This document shows, piece by piece, positions 1-8,005 of a stretch of 18,187 nt of DNA. The DNA is from Paracoccaceae bacterium (lineage in GTDB: Bacteria > Pseudomonadota > Alphaproteobacteria > Rhodobacterales > Rhodobacteraceae), in assembly GCA_024236495.1 (NCBI GenBank), contig JACKKJ010000014.1, positions 1-18,187 on the forward strand. Reading direction: 5' to 3'. The notes below the pieces were generated by a model. It had not been told where the DNA came from, searched no databases, and saw only the letters and a program-made list of their open reading frames with translations. Each line of letters opens with the position of its first letter. Position 1 is the stretch's first letter. The position numbers and the translations under genes were made by a program.

Positions 1-450
1 CTGTTGCGGCCGCATGGCGCGGCGCTGGCGCTTGCCGCGACGGTGTTCCGGCTGATCCAGACATCGATCATTGGCGGCAACCTGATGAACCAGATCGCCG
101 CGCTGTCGCTTGTGACCGGCGCGACCGGCATCGCGGATGCCGAGGCGCTGGCCCTCTACCGGCTTGACCTTCACGCCCAGGGCTACGACGTGGCGCTGAT
201 CTTCTTCGGGGTGGCCAACCTCCTTCTTGGCGTCCTGCTGTGCCGCGCGCCCTGGGCGGCAAAGGCGCTTGGCTGGCTCATCGCCGCCTCCGGCATCGTC
301 TATCTGACCGGCAGCTTCCTGCGCCTGCTGGCCCCCGAACTGGCCGGGGCCTTCGCCTTTGCCTATGCGCTGCCTCTTCTGGCCGAAACCGCCTTTGCGG
401 TGACGCTGCTGGTCGCGGGCTTGCGGGGGCGCGCGCGGCTCTCGCATTGA
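1..450 (+). CDS. DUF4386 family membrane protein, 5'-truncated
   Basis: This is the C-terminal 149 residues of an integral membrane protein whose start lies before the window; the frame is open to base 1. What is visible is alternating hydrophobic helices and a central stretch with a GYD motif followed by LIFFGVANLLLG, which resembles the DUF4386 signature (a GYdxgLiFFG-like core followed by a further transmembrane pair). DUF4386 proteins are usually around 220-240 residues, so roughly a third is missing. Their biochemical function is not known, and I can infer none from this fragment. A TTG at position 4 could be read as a start but would leave an unusually short protein. The gene ends 55 nt before trkA on the same strand. 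In many Rhodobacteraceae ntrX is the gene before trkA, so this neighbour is a small departure from the usual order. Confidence 0.72.
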   Translation: MLRPHGAALALAATVFRLIQTSIIGGNLMNQIAALSLVTGATGIADAEALALYRLDLHAQGYDVALIFFGVANLLLGVLLCRAPWAAKALGWLIAASGIVYLTGSFLRLLAPELAGAFAFAYALPLLAETAFAVTLLVAGLRGRARLSH

Positions 451-505
451 CCCCGTGCCCCCCCTGCGCCTATCAAGAGCGGCGGCCTGACGAGGGGAAG
501 ACGGA

Positions 506-1882
506 ATGAAGGTCATCATCTGCGGTGCGGGGCAGGTCGGCTGGCAGATCGCCCGCCAGCTTTCGGGCGAAAAGAACGACGTGACGGTCGTCGACATGAA
601 CCCCGAACTGGTGCGCCGGGCCACGGAATCGCTTGATGTCCAGGGGATCACCGGCTTTGCCTCCTATCCCGACGTGCTGGAACGGGCGGGCGCGCGCGAT
701 GCCGACATGATCATCGCCGCCACCCATTCGGACGAGGTGAACATGATCACCTGCCAGGTGGCGCATTCGATCTTCGGCATCACCCGCAAGATCGCCCGCC
801 TGCGCGCACAATCCTACATGGACGCGATCTATTCCGACCTTTACCGCCGCGACCACCTGCCCATCGACGTGGTCATCAGCCCCGAACGCGAGGTGGCCGA
901 GGCCGCGCTGCAACGCCTTGCCGCACCGTCCACCTTCGACACCGAAAGCTTCATGAACGGCAAGGCGCAGCTTCTGGGCATCGCGCTCGACGACGAATGC
1001 CCGGTCCTGAACACGCCGCTCAGGCAGTTGACCGACCTTTTTTCAACGCTGCGGGCCATCGTCGTCGGTATCCGCCGCGAGGGTCGGCTGTTCGCGCCCG
1101 AACCGGGCGACCAGCTTTTCGCGGGCGACCAGATCTATGTCTTCACCCATTCCGAGGACGTGGGCCGCACGCTGGAGATCTTCGGCAAGGCGGCGAAGAA
1201 ACAGGAACGGATCGTCGTCATCGGCGGCGGCAACGTCGGCCTTGCCGTGGCCCGCGCGCTTGAGGCGCGCACAAGCCGGGTGCGCGCGAAGGTGATCGAA
1301 CGCAACCGCGCCCAGGCCGAACGCGCCGCCGACATGCTGGAACGCACCATCGTGCTGAACGGCGACGGCATGGACATGGAACTGCTGATCGAGGCCAACA
1401 TCGACCGCGCCGATGCCGTTCTGGCCGTCACCGACGACGACAAGACCAACATCCTCGCCGCGGTCCGCGCCAAGCAGGCGGGTTGCAAGATGGCCATCGC
1501 GCTGGTCAACGACCCGACGCTGACGCCCTTGATGGCGGCGCTCGACATCGACGCCTATATCAACCCGCGCGCCACCACCGTCTCCTCGATCCTGCGCCAC
1601 ATCCGCCACGGGCGCGTCCGCGCGATCTATTCCATCGGCGACAGCGAGGCGGAACTGATCGAGGCGCAGGTGCTGTCGACATCGCCGATCTCCGGCAGGC
1701 TCCTGCGCGACGTGGAGTTCCCCGAAGGCGTGCTTGTCGGCGCGCTGATGAAGGGCGACCGCGTCCTGAAACCGACGGGCGACACCAAGATCGAGGAAGG
1801 CGACATCATCGCGCTTTTCTGCATGACCGGCGACGTCCCCGAGGTGGAGCGGCTGCTCCAGGTCTCGATCGACTTCTTCTGA
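506..1882 (+). CDS. trkA: Trk system potassium uptake protein TrkA
   Basis: TrkA is the cytosolic, peripheral NAD(H)-binding regulatory subunit of the Trk potassium uptake system; it gates the TrkH channel at the inner membrane. The 458-residue product has the full double-RCK layout. The first Rossmann fold starts with GAGQVG at residues 7-12, with an acidic cluster VVDMNPE near 28-34. The second starts with GGGNVG at residues 240-245. Each nucleotide-binding part is followed by a TrkA_C-type domain. The length matches E. coli TrkA (458). ATG 506 is preceded by a purine-rich GAGGGGAAG Shine-Dalgarno stretch and begins exactly at the expected MKVIICGAG. The gene sits 3 nt upstream of trkH, so the two are surely cotranscribed and probably translationally coupled. 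No odd residues or frame breaks were seen. Confidence 0.97.
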   Translation: MKVIICGAGQVGWQIARQLSGEKNDVTVVDMNPELVRRATESLDVQGITGFASYPDVLERAGARDADMIIAATHSDEVNMITCQVAHSIFGITRKIARLRAQSYMDAIYSDLYRRDHLPIDVVISPEREVAEAALQRLAAPSTFDTESFMNGKAQLLGIALDDECPVLNTPLRQLTDLFSTLRAIVVGIRREGRLFAPEPGDQLFAGDQIYVFTHSEDVGRTLEIFGKAAKKQERIVVIGGGNVGLAVARALEARTSRVRAKVIERNRAQAERAADMLERTIVLNGDGMDMELLIEANIDRADAVLAVTDDDKTNILAAVRAKQAGCKMAIALVNDPTLTPLMAALDIDAYINPRATTVSSILRHIRHGRVRAIYSIGDSEAELIEAQVLSTSPISGRLLRDVEFPEGVLVGALMKGDRVLKPTGDTKIEEGDIIALFCMTGDVPEVERLLQVSIDFF

Positions 1883-1885
1883 TCG

Positions 1886-3400
1886 ATGCGGCGCTTCGGC
1901 AACCTTCCCGTCCTGGTGATGCTGATGGGCATCTGCGCCGCCGCGATGTTCGTGCCGGCGCTGCACGCGGTTCTCGAACGCGACCACGCTGTCGCGCGCG
2001 CCTTCTTCTATTCCGGCACGCTTTTCCTGATTCTTGTCGCGATGATCGGCTTCGCGACCGCCGCCAACCGCCGGGACGACAGCGCGCGCGGCCAGTTGCT
2101 GACGCTTGTCGGGGCCTTCACGCTTTTGCCCTTGATGCTGGCCGTTCCCTTCGCAGAGGCGATCCCGGACACGACCTACCTGAACGCCTGGTGGGAAATG
2201 GTCTCCTCGCTCACCACCACGGGCGCGACGCTTTTCCACCCCGACCGCCTGCCGCCCTCGGTCCATCTGTGGCGGGCGCTGGTCGGCTGGATGGGGGGCG
2301 GCTTCGTTCTGATCTCGGCGGTCGCGGTGCTGGCGCCGATGAACCTCGGCGGGTTCGAGGTTCTGGGCGCGGGCGCATCGCCCGGCGCGGGCGGCGGCGG
2401 CATCCAGGCACTCAGGATGATCGACCTTCGCGGGCGCCTCGCGCGGTCGTCGCTGACGATCCTGCCCGTCTATGCGGGGCTGACGCTGCTTTTGTGGATC
2501 GCCCTTGTCCTGACCGGCGATCCCGGGCTGATCGCCGCCTGCCATGCGATGTCGACGCTATCCACATCCGGGATCTCGCCGCTTGGCGGCCTTGCGCCAA
2601 CCACATCGGGCCTTGGTGGCGAGGTTCTGATATTCGTCTTCCTGCTTTTCGCGCTGACCCGTCGCTTCTACCCCTCGGGCCGGATCCAGGCCGGCGCGCA
2701 GCGGCTGTTTCACGACCCCGAACTGCGCTTCGGCCTGCTTCTTGTGGCGGTCCTGCCGGCCTTCCTGTTCCTGCGCCACTGGATCGGCGCGCTGGAAGTG
2801 GACGAGGTGCCGCGCGTCGGCCAGGCGCTTCTGGCGCTTTGGGGCGCGGCCTTCACCGTCCTGTCGTTCCTGACCACGACGGGGTTCGAATCGGCGGGCT
2901 GGGCGGCGGCGCGCAGCTGGTCCGGCCTGGCCACGCCCGGGCTGATCCTGGCGGGGCTCGCGGTCATCGGCGGCGGCGTCGCCACCACTGCGGGCGGGGT
3001 CAAGCTCTTGCGGGTCTACGCGCTTTACCGCCACGGCGAGCGTGAGATCGAACGTCTCGTCCACCCCTCGTCCATCGGGGGCGCGGGCGTCTCTGCACGC
3101 AGGCTCAGGCGCCAGGGTGCCCAGATGGCCTGGGTCTTCTTCATGCTCTTCGCCATCTCCATCGCCGTCACGATGCTGGCGCTGTCGCTGTCTGGGCTCG
3201 ATTTCGAACGGACCACCGTCCTTTCGGTCGCCGCGCTGTCGACGACCGGCCCCCTGGCGACCGTCGCGGGCAGCTCGCCGATCGACTGGGCATTGCTTGA
3301 CGCCTGGGCCAAGTCGGTCCTGGCCGCCGCCATGGTCCTTGGCCGGCTGGAGACGCTGGCCATCATCGCGCTCCTCAATCCCGATTTCTGGCGCAGTTGA
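1886..3400 (+). CDS. trkH: Trk potassium uptake protein TrkH
   Basis: TrkH is the membrane-spanning, K+-translocating subunit of the Trk system, built from four M1-P-M2 repeats related to K+ channels. The 504-residue protein is strongly hydrophobic and shows all four selectivity-filter loops: TTTG at residues 110-113, STSG at 226-229, TTTG at 330-333 and STTG at 452-455. The GGGVATTAGGVKLLR segment (362-376) and the C-terminus GRLETL..LLNPDFWRS are typical of the family. ATG 1886 lies 3 nt after the trkA stop with no recognisable Shine-Dalgarno sequence, which suggests reinitiation by ribosomes leaving trkA. TrkA, made from the preceding gene, is its expected partner. A 125-nt gap follows before hfq. 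Confidence 0.96.
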   Translation: MRRFGNLPVLVMLMGICAAAMFVPALHAVLERDHAVARAFFYSGTLFLILVAMIGFATAANRRDDSARGQLLTLVGAFTLLPLMLAVPFAEAIPDTTYLNAWWEMVSSLTTTGATLFHPDRLPPSVHLWRALVGWMGGGFVLISAVAVLAPMNLGGFEVLGAGASPGAGGGGIQALRMIDLRGRLARSSLTILPVYAGLTLLLWIALVLTGDPGLIAACHAMSTLSTSGISPLGGLAPTTSGLGGEVLIFVFLLFALTRRFYPSGRIQAGAQRLFHDPELRFGLLLVAVLPAFLFLRHWIGALEVDEVPRVGQALLALWGAAFTVLSFLTTTGFESAGWAAARSWSGLATPGLILAGLAVIGGGVATTAGGVKLLRVYALYRHGEREIERLVHPSSIGGAGVSARRLRRQGAQMAWVFFMLFAISIAVTMLALSLSGLDFERTTVLSVAALSTTGPLATVAGSSPIDWALLDAWAKSVLAAAMVLGRLETLAIIALLNPDFWRS

Positions 3401-3429
3401 CGTCTAGGTCAGAAAAGCGCGCCGGGGGG

Positions 3430-3458
3430 CTGGAAACTTCCCGAATCTTAAGCATACT
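3430..3458 (+). promoter_or_regulatory. possible sigma-70-like promoter for hfq
   Basis: Within the 125-nt gap between trkH and hfq (3401-3525) the only A+T-richer stretch is about 3431-3466. A weak -35-like CTGGAA (3430-3435) and -10-like CATACT (3453-3458) stand 17 nt apart, about 68 nt before the hfq start. Matches to consensus are poor, so this is tentative; the gap length itself is the better argument for a separate hfq promoter. A small stem GGGG/CCCC (3486-3489 with 3497-3500, 7-nt loop) would lie in the leader. Confidence 0.25.
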
Positions 3459-3525
3459 TCGTTCAAGCCTCCGGTGCAGCGCCGAGGGGCGATGAACCCC
3501 GCACGTACAGAAGGCGAGAATCACA

Positions 3526-3759
3526 ATGGCTGCCGACAAACAGAATTTGCAGGACGCGTTTCTGAATCACGTCCGGAAGACCAAGATCCCGGTCACCATA
3601 TTCCTTATCAACGGCGTAAAACTTCAGGGCGTCATCACCTGGTTTGACAATTTCTGTGTTCTCCTGCGCCGTGACGGGCAGTCGCAGCTTGTCTACAAGC
3701 ACGCGATTTCCACGATCATGCCGGGGCAGCCCATCTCGCTTTACGAGGGCGAAGACTGA
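3526..3759 (+). CDS. hfq: RNA-binding protein Hfq
   Basis: Hfq is the hexameric Sm-like RNA chaperone that pairs small RNAs with mRNAs. The 77-residue protein is almost only the Sm core, typical of alphaproteobacteria, which lack the long C-terminal tail of E. coli Hfq. The Sm1 part contains the proximal-face U-binding elements LQD (Q9, D10) and NGVKLQG (N29-G35), and the Sm2 signature YKHAIST is at residues 57-63. The distal-face aromatic that is Tyr25 in E. coli is Phe26 here. The lateral-rim basic patch reads R17-K18-T19-K20. ATG 3526 is preceded by GAAGGCGAG at good spacing. hflX follows directly, as in many proteobacteria, so the two genes probably share a transcript. Confidence 0.98.
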   Translation: MAADKQNLQDAFLNHVRKTKIPVTIFLINGVKLQGVITWFDNFCVLLRRDGQSQLVYKHAISTIMPGQPISLYEGED

Positions 3760-3824
3760 GCGGACGGGACCCAAGCGACGGAAACGGGGGCGGCGCGACG
3801 GCGAAGGGGCCGACGCGCGCCCTT

Positions 3825-5087
3825 GTGCTGCATCCGGACCTCAAGTCGGCCCGCCGCCGCCGCGCCGCCGACCTTGCCCTGGCCGAGGCGGTATCGCTGG
3901 CCGACGCGCTGCCCGACCTTCTGGTGACCGGGGCAGAGGTCGTGCGACTGGCGCGGCCCCACCCCGGGATGCTGTTCGGCGCCGGCAAGATCGCCGAACT
4001 GAAGACCCGGATCGAGGCGGAAGAGGTCGCGCTGGTGCTGGTCGACGGGCCGGTGACACCGGTCCAGCAGCGCAACCTCGAACGGGAATGGGGGGTCAAG
4101 CTCCTGGACCGGACGGGCCTTATCCTCGAGATTTTCGCCGACCGCGCCCACACCCGCGAAGGCGTCCTTCAGGTCGATCTGGCGGCGCTTTCCTACCAGC
4201 GGACCCGCCTTGTCAGGGCCTGGACGCACCTTGAACGCCAGCGCGGAGGTTTCGGCTTTGTCGGCGGCCCCGGCGAGACGCAGATCGAGGCCGACCGCCG
4301 CGCCATCGACGAAGAGGTCGTCAAGATCCGGCGGCAGTTGGCCAAAGTGGTCAAGACACGCGAACTGCACCGCGCCGCAAGGCGCAAGGTGCCGTTCCCC
4401 ATCGTGGCGCTGGTGGGCTATACGAACGCGGGAAAATCGACGCTTTTCAACCGCATGACAGGGGCCGAGGTTCTGGCCAAGGACATGCTTTTTGCCACGC
4501 TCGACCCGACGATGCGCGGGGTCACGCTGCCCTCGGGCAGAAAGGTGATCCTGTCGGACACCGTGGGCTTCATCTCGGACCTGCCGACCGAGCTTGTGGC
4601 CGCCTTCCGCGCCACCCTCGAAGAGGTGCTTGAGGCGGACCTGATCTTGCATGTCCGCGACATCGCCCATCCCGAGACCGAGGAACAGGCGGCGGATGTC
4701 CATGACATCCTCGAAAGCCTTGGCGTCGGCGAAGAGGTTCCGGTTTTCGAGATCTGGAACAAGATCGACCTTCTGGGCCCCGAGGCGCGCGAGGCGCTTT
4801 TGGTGCAGGAAGGCCGGACCCCGGGCATCCATGCCGTCAGCGCCCTGACCGGCGAGGGCATCGCCCCGCTTCTCGATGCCGTGTCCGAGGCGCTTGACGA
4901 ACGGCGCAGCCTTGAGACCCTGACGCTGGGCTTCGACGAGGGCCGCGCCCGCGCCTGGCTGCATGCGCAGGGCGCGGTCAAGTCGGAACACGATACCGAG
5001 GCCGGGCACGAGATGACCGTGGCGCTGACAGACCGGCAGCGCGCCGCGCTCGACCGTTTGCGCGGCACAGAGGGCCGGGGGAACTGA
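3825..5087 (+). CDS. hflX: GTPase HflX
   Basis: HflX is a TRAFAC-class GTPase that binds the 50S subunit and splits stalled or hibernating ribosomes. Residues 1-190 form the HflX N-terminal domain, with the glycine-rich GGPGETQIEADRR ribosome-binding loop. The G domain follows: P-loop GYTNAGKS at 198-205, G3 DTVGF at 245-249 and G4 NKID at 312-315. The GTG start at 3825 gives 420 residues, but it may not be the true start. The same frame is open back through the hfq stop and reads like real protein (…GPTRAL before VLHPD). The only other in-frame start-like codon is CTG 3756, which overlaps the hfq TGA. AAGGGG (3804-3809) lies rather far from GTG 3825. Function is certain; the N-terminus is not. 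pepT follows 31 nt later. Confidence 0.95.
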   Translation: MLHPDLKSARRRRAADLALAEAVSLADALPDLLVTGAEVVRLARPHPGMLFGAGKIAELKTRIEAEEVALVLVDGPVTPVQQRNLEREWGVKLLDRTGLILEIFADRAHTREGVLQVDLAALSYQRTRLVRAWTHLERQRGGFGFVGGPGETQIEADRRAIDEEVVKIRRQLAKVVKTRELHRAARRKVPFPIVALVGYTNAGKSTLFNRMTGAEVLAKDMLFATLDPTMRGVTLPSGRKVILSDTVGFISDLPTELVAAFRATLEEVLEADLILHVRDIAHPETEEQAADVHDILESLGVGEEVPVFEIWNKIDLLGPEAREALLVQEGRTPGIHAVSALTGEGIAPLLDAVSEALDERRSLETLTLGFDEGRARAWLHAQGAVKSEHDTEAGHEMTVALTDRQRAALDRLRGTEGRGN

Positions 5088-5118
5088 CCCCGGACACGAT
5101 CCCGAAGAGGACAAGATC

Positions 5119-6357
5119 ATGCGGACCGAATTCGACGGCGAACTGGAAGAACGGCTGGTGCGCTATGCGGGCATCGACACCCAAAGCGACGAGGAGGGCA
5201 GGGGGTCGCCCTCTACCCAGATCCAGCTGGTCCTCCAGCGCCTCCTGGTCGAGGAACTGGGCCAGATCGGCGCCCACGACGTGCGCCTGACCGACTACGG
5301 CGCGGTGCTGGCGACCATCCCCGGCACGGCGGAAGGGCCGGTCATCGGGCTTCTGGCCCATGTGGACACCGCGCCCGCCTACAACGCCACCGGCGTGAAG
5401 CCCCGCGTGATCCGCAACTACAACGGCGGGCCGGTGACCTATCCCGACGCGCCCGGCCTGATGATGACGCCGGAGGAATTTCCCTATCTTGGCAGCCGGC
5501 ACGGGCACGACATCGTCACCGCCAGCGGCACCACACTTCTGGGCGCCGACGACAAGGCGGGCGTCGCGATCGTCATGACCGCCGCGCGCCACCTTCTCGC
5601 GCATCCCGAAATTCCCCACGGGCCGATCCGCATCGCCTTTACCCCTGACGAGGAAATCGGCCGCGGCGTCGATGCCCGCCTGCCCAAGGATCTTGGCGCG
5701 GATTTCGCCTATACGTTCGACGGCGCCGCCGTGGGCGAGATTGAGTATGAAAGCTTCTCGGCGGACGGTGCGGTCGTCACCGTCAAGGGTGTGTCGATCC
5801 ACCCCGGCACCGCCAAGGACAAGCTGGTGAACGCGCTGCACCTTGCCGCAAGGATCATCCAGACGCTGCCGCAGGCGACGATGACGCCCGAGACGACCGA
5901 AGGGCGCGAGGGTTTCCTGATGCTTTACGAGATGAAGGGCACCGCGGCGGAAGCCACGATGAAGTTCATCCTGCGGGATTTCGAGCTTGACGGCCTTGCC
6001 GCCAAGGGCGCGCTCTTGCGGCAGGTCTGCGAGGCCGTGGCCGCGACCGAACCCCGCGCCGATATCGCCTGCGAGATCCGCCCCCAGTACCGAAACATGC
6101 GCTACTGGCTGGAGAAGGACATGCGGCCCGTCGACCTTGCCCGCGACGCCGCCCGCGAGCTTGGGATTGAACCGGTCTCGGTCCCGATCCGCGGCGGCAC
6201 CGACGGGTCGCGCCTGACCGAAATGGGCGTGCCATGCCCCAACATCTTCACCGGCATGCAGAACATCCATGGCCCGCTCGAATGGATATCGGTACAGGAC
6301 ATGGGCCTGGCGACGAAGCTTTGCCTTGGCCTGGTGGCAAGGGCGGCGGTCAAATGA
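5119..6357 (+). CDS. pepT: peptidase T (tripeptide aminopeptidase)
   Basis: PepT is a cytosolic di-zinc aminopeptidase of family M20 that removes the N-terminal residue from tripeptides. The 412-residue protein keeps every catalytic position of the family: the HVD motif with H81 and D83; bridging D144 in GADDKAG; the general-base pair E178-E179 in PDEEIGRG; D201 in FDGA; H228 in the dimerisation-domain segment IHPGTAKDK; and the late ligand H384 in NIHGPLEW. The spacing closely parallels E. coli PepT. ATG 5119 has a GAAGAGGA Shine-Dalgarno sequence. The short 31-nt gap after hflX suggests read-through from that transcript. The gene ends directly at a strong terminator shared with guaA. Confidence 0.96.
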   Translation: MRTEFDGELEERLVRYAGIDTQSDEEGRGSPSTQIQLVLQRLLVEELGQIGAHDVRLTDYGAVLATIPGTAEGPVIGLLAHVDTAPAYNATGVKPRVIRNYNGGPVTYPDAPGLMMTPEEFPYLGSRHGHDIVTASGTTLLGADDKAGVAIVMTAARHLLAHPEIPHGPIRIAFTPDEEIGRGVDARLPKDLGADFAYTFDGAAVGEIEYESFSADGAVVTVKGVSIHPGTAKDKLVNALHLAARIIQTLPQATMTPETTEGREGFLMLYEMKGTAAEATMKFILRDFELDGLAAKGALLRQVCEAVAATEPRADIACEIRPQYRNMRYWLEKDMRPVDLARDAARELGIEPVSVPIRGGTDGSRLTEMGVPCPNIFTGMQNIHGPLEWISVQDMGLATKLCLGLVARAAVK

Positions 6358-6384
6358 AAAAGCCCCGGTCCAGCCGGGGCTTTT
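6358..6384. terminator. bidirectional rho-independent terminator between pepT and guaA
   Basis: A perfect 11-bp stem (AAAAGCCCCGG at 6358-6368 pairing with CCGGGGCTTTT at 6374-6384) closes a 5-nt loop. The T run on the right serves pepT, and the A run on the left becomes a U run for guaA on the opposite strand. It begins on the base after the pepT stop and ends 6 nt before the guaA stop, so one element ends both convergent transcripts. Confidence 0.9.
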
Positions 6385-6390
6385 CAGCGG

Positions 6391-7947
6391 TCATTCAAGT
6401 TCGATCGTGCCCGGCGGCTTCGAGGTGCAGTCGTAGAAGACCCGGTTGACCCCCTGTACCTCGTTGATGATCCGTGTCGCGGTTTCGCCCAGGAAGTCAT
6501 GGGTGAACGGGTAGTAGTCCGCCGTCATGCCGTCCACGCTTGTCACCGCGCGCAGCGCCAGCGCATAGTCATAGGTCCGCCCGTCGCCCATCACGCCGAC
6601 GGTGCGCATCGGCAGGATCGCGGCGAAGGCCTGCCAGATCTCGTCGTAAAGCCCGTGCTTGCGGATCTGGTCGATATAGACCGCGTCCGCCCGGCGCAGG
6701 ATGTCAAGCTTTTCGCGGGTGATCTCGCCGGGGCAGCGGATGGCAAGGCCGGGGCCGGGGAAGGGGTGACGGCCGATGAAGCTTTGCGGCAGGCCAAGTT
6801 CGCGGCCAAGCGCACGGACCTCGTCCTTGAAAAGCTCGCGCAGGGGTTCGACCAGCTTCAGCCCCATCTTTTCGGGCAGGCCGCCGACATTGTGGTGCGA
6901 CTTGATGGTGACGGAAGGCCCGCCGGAGAAGCTGACGCTTTCGATCACGTCGGGGTAAAGCGTGCCCTGCGCAAGGAAGGTCGCGCCGCCCACCTCGGCC
7001 GCGTGTTTCTGGAACACGTCGATAAAAAGCCTGCCGATGGTCTTGCGCTTGACCTCGGGGTCGCTGACGCCCTCAAGCGCGCCCAGGAAAAGGTCGCTTT
7101 CATCGGCATGGATCAGCGGCATGTTGTAGTGGTCGCGGAACATGCTGACGACCTGTTCGGCCTCACCCAGCCGCAGAAGGCCGTGATCGACGAAGACGCA
7201 GGTGAGCTGGTCGCCGATGGCTTCGTGGATCAGCACGGCGGCAACGGACGAATCCACGCCGCCCGACAGCCCGCAGATCACCTTCTGGTCGCCCACCTGG
7301 TCGCGGATCTTGCGGATCGCCTCTTCGCGGTAGGCGCCCATCGTCCAGTCGCCCTTGAACCCGGCAAGTCGCACGAAATTCTCGTATAGCTTCGCGCCCT
7401 TGGGGGTGTGGTGAACCTCCGGGTGGAACTGGACGGCGTAGAAGTTGCGGGCGGTGTCGGCGGTGATCGCGAAGGGCGCGTTGGGGGAGGTGCCGTAGAC
7501 CTCGAACCCCGGGGCGATCGCGCTCACATGGTCGCCGTGGGACATCCAGACCTGTTCGCGCCCCTCCGCGAACCAGCCATCGAGGATGGAAAGCGTGCCG
7601 GCGGCCGGGGTGACATAGGCGCGCCCGAACTCGGCCGTGCCGTGACCGCGTTCCACCCTGCCGCCCAGGCAATGCATCATCACCTGCTGGCCGTAGCAGA
7701 TGCCAAGGATCGGCACGCCCAGGTCAAAGACCGTCTTCGGCGGCATCGGCGCGCCGTCGGCGAAGACCGAGGCGGGGCCACCTGAAAAGATCACCGCCTT
7801 CGGGGCGAATTCGGCAAGAAAGGCATCGTCCACCCGGTTGAACGGATGGATTTCGCAGTAGACGTTCAGCTCTCTCAGGCGGCGCGCGATCAGCTGCGTC
7901 ACCTGGCTGCCGAAGTCGATGATGAGAAGGCGGTCATGCTGGGTCAT
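6391..7947 (-). CDS. guaA: GMP synthase (glutamine-hydrolysing)
   Basis: GuaA converts XMP, ATP and glutamine to GMP in the cytosol, the last step of de novo guanine nucleotide synthesis. The 518-residue product begins with a class I glutamine amidotransferase domain with the triad C84 (LGICYGQQ), H175 and E177 (FHPEVHH). The ATP pyrophosphatase domain follows, with P-loop SGGVDS at 228-233. The C-terminal dimerisation domain ends in the usual KPPGTIELE. ATG 7947 fits the family N-terminus (MTQHDRLLIIDFGSQ). The frame stays open upstream, but those 45 codons look non-coding. The Shine-Dalgarno sequence is weak. The gene lies 58 nt downstream of the ABC ATPase gene on the same strand but is functionally unrelated to that operon. 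Confidence 0.97.
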   Translation of the reverse strand: MTQHDRLLIIDFGSQVTQLIARRLRELNVYCEIHPFNRVDDAFLAEFAPKAVIFSGGPASVFADGAPMPPKTVFDLGVPILGICYGQQVMMHCLGGRVERGHGTAEFGRAYVTPAAGTLSILDGWFAEGREQVWMSHGDHVSAIAPGFEVYGTSPNAPFAITADTARNFYAVQFHPEVHHTPKGAKLYENFVRLAGFKGDWTMGAYREEAIRKIRDQVGDQKVICGLSGGVDSSVAAVLIHEAIGDQLTCVFVDHGLLRLGEAEQVVSMFRDHYNMPLIHADESDLFLGALEGVSDPEVKRKTIGRLFIDVFQKHAAEVGGATFLAQGTLYPDVIESVSFSGGPSVTIKSHHNVGGLPEKMGLKLVEPLRELFKDEVRALGRELGLPQSFIGRHPFPGPGLAIRCPGEITREKLDILRRADAVYIDQIRKHGLYDEIWQAFAAILPMRTVGVMGDGRTYDYALALRAVTSVDGMTADYYPFTHDFLGETATRIINEVQGVNRVFYDCTSKPPGTIELE

Positions 7948-7969
7948 GGCCGGGGAATAGGGGGCTTCC

Positions 7970-7987
7970 GGCCCTTTCGCAAGGGCC
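7970..7987 (-). terminator. hairpin between the sugar ABC operon and guaA
   Basis: In the 58-nt gap upstream of guaA, GGCCCTT (7970-7976) pairs perfectly with AAGGGCC (7981-7987) around a 4-nt loop, which on the minus strand is the GNRA-type tetraloop GCGA. No U tract follows, so it is not a standard rho-independent terminator. It may be a weak or rho-assisted stop, or a 3'-end stabiliser for the transporter mRNA. I see no convincing promoter for guaA in the gap. Confidence 0.4.
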
Positions 7988-8005
7988 AAGTCGGGTCGGT
8001 CCACG

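Noticed and set aside
1043..2545. 500-residue open frame on the minus strand opposite trkA and trkH
   Set aside because: Its translation is rich in R, D, Q, H and G without domain pattern. It is the antisense shadow expected in high-G+C DNA, and trkA and trkH on the plus strand carry complete family motifs.
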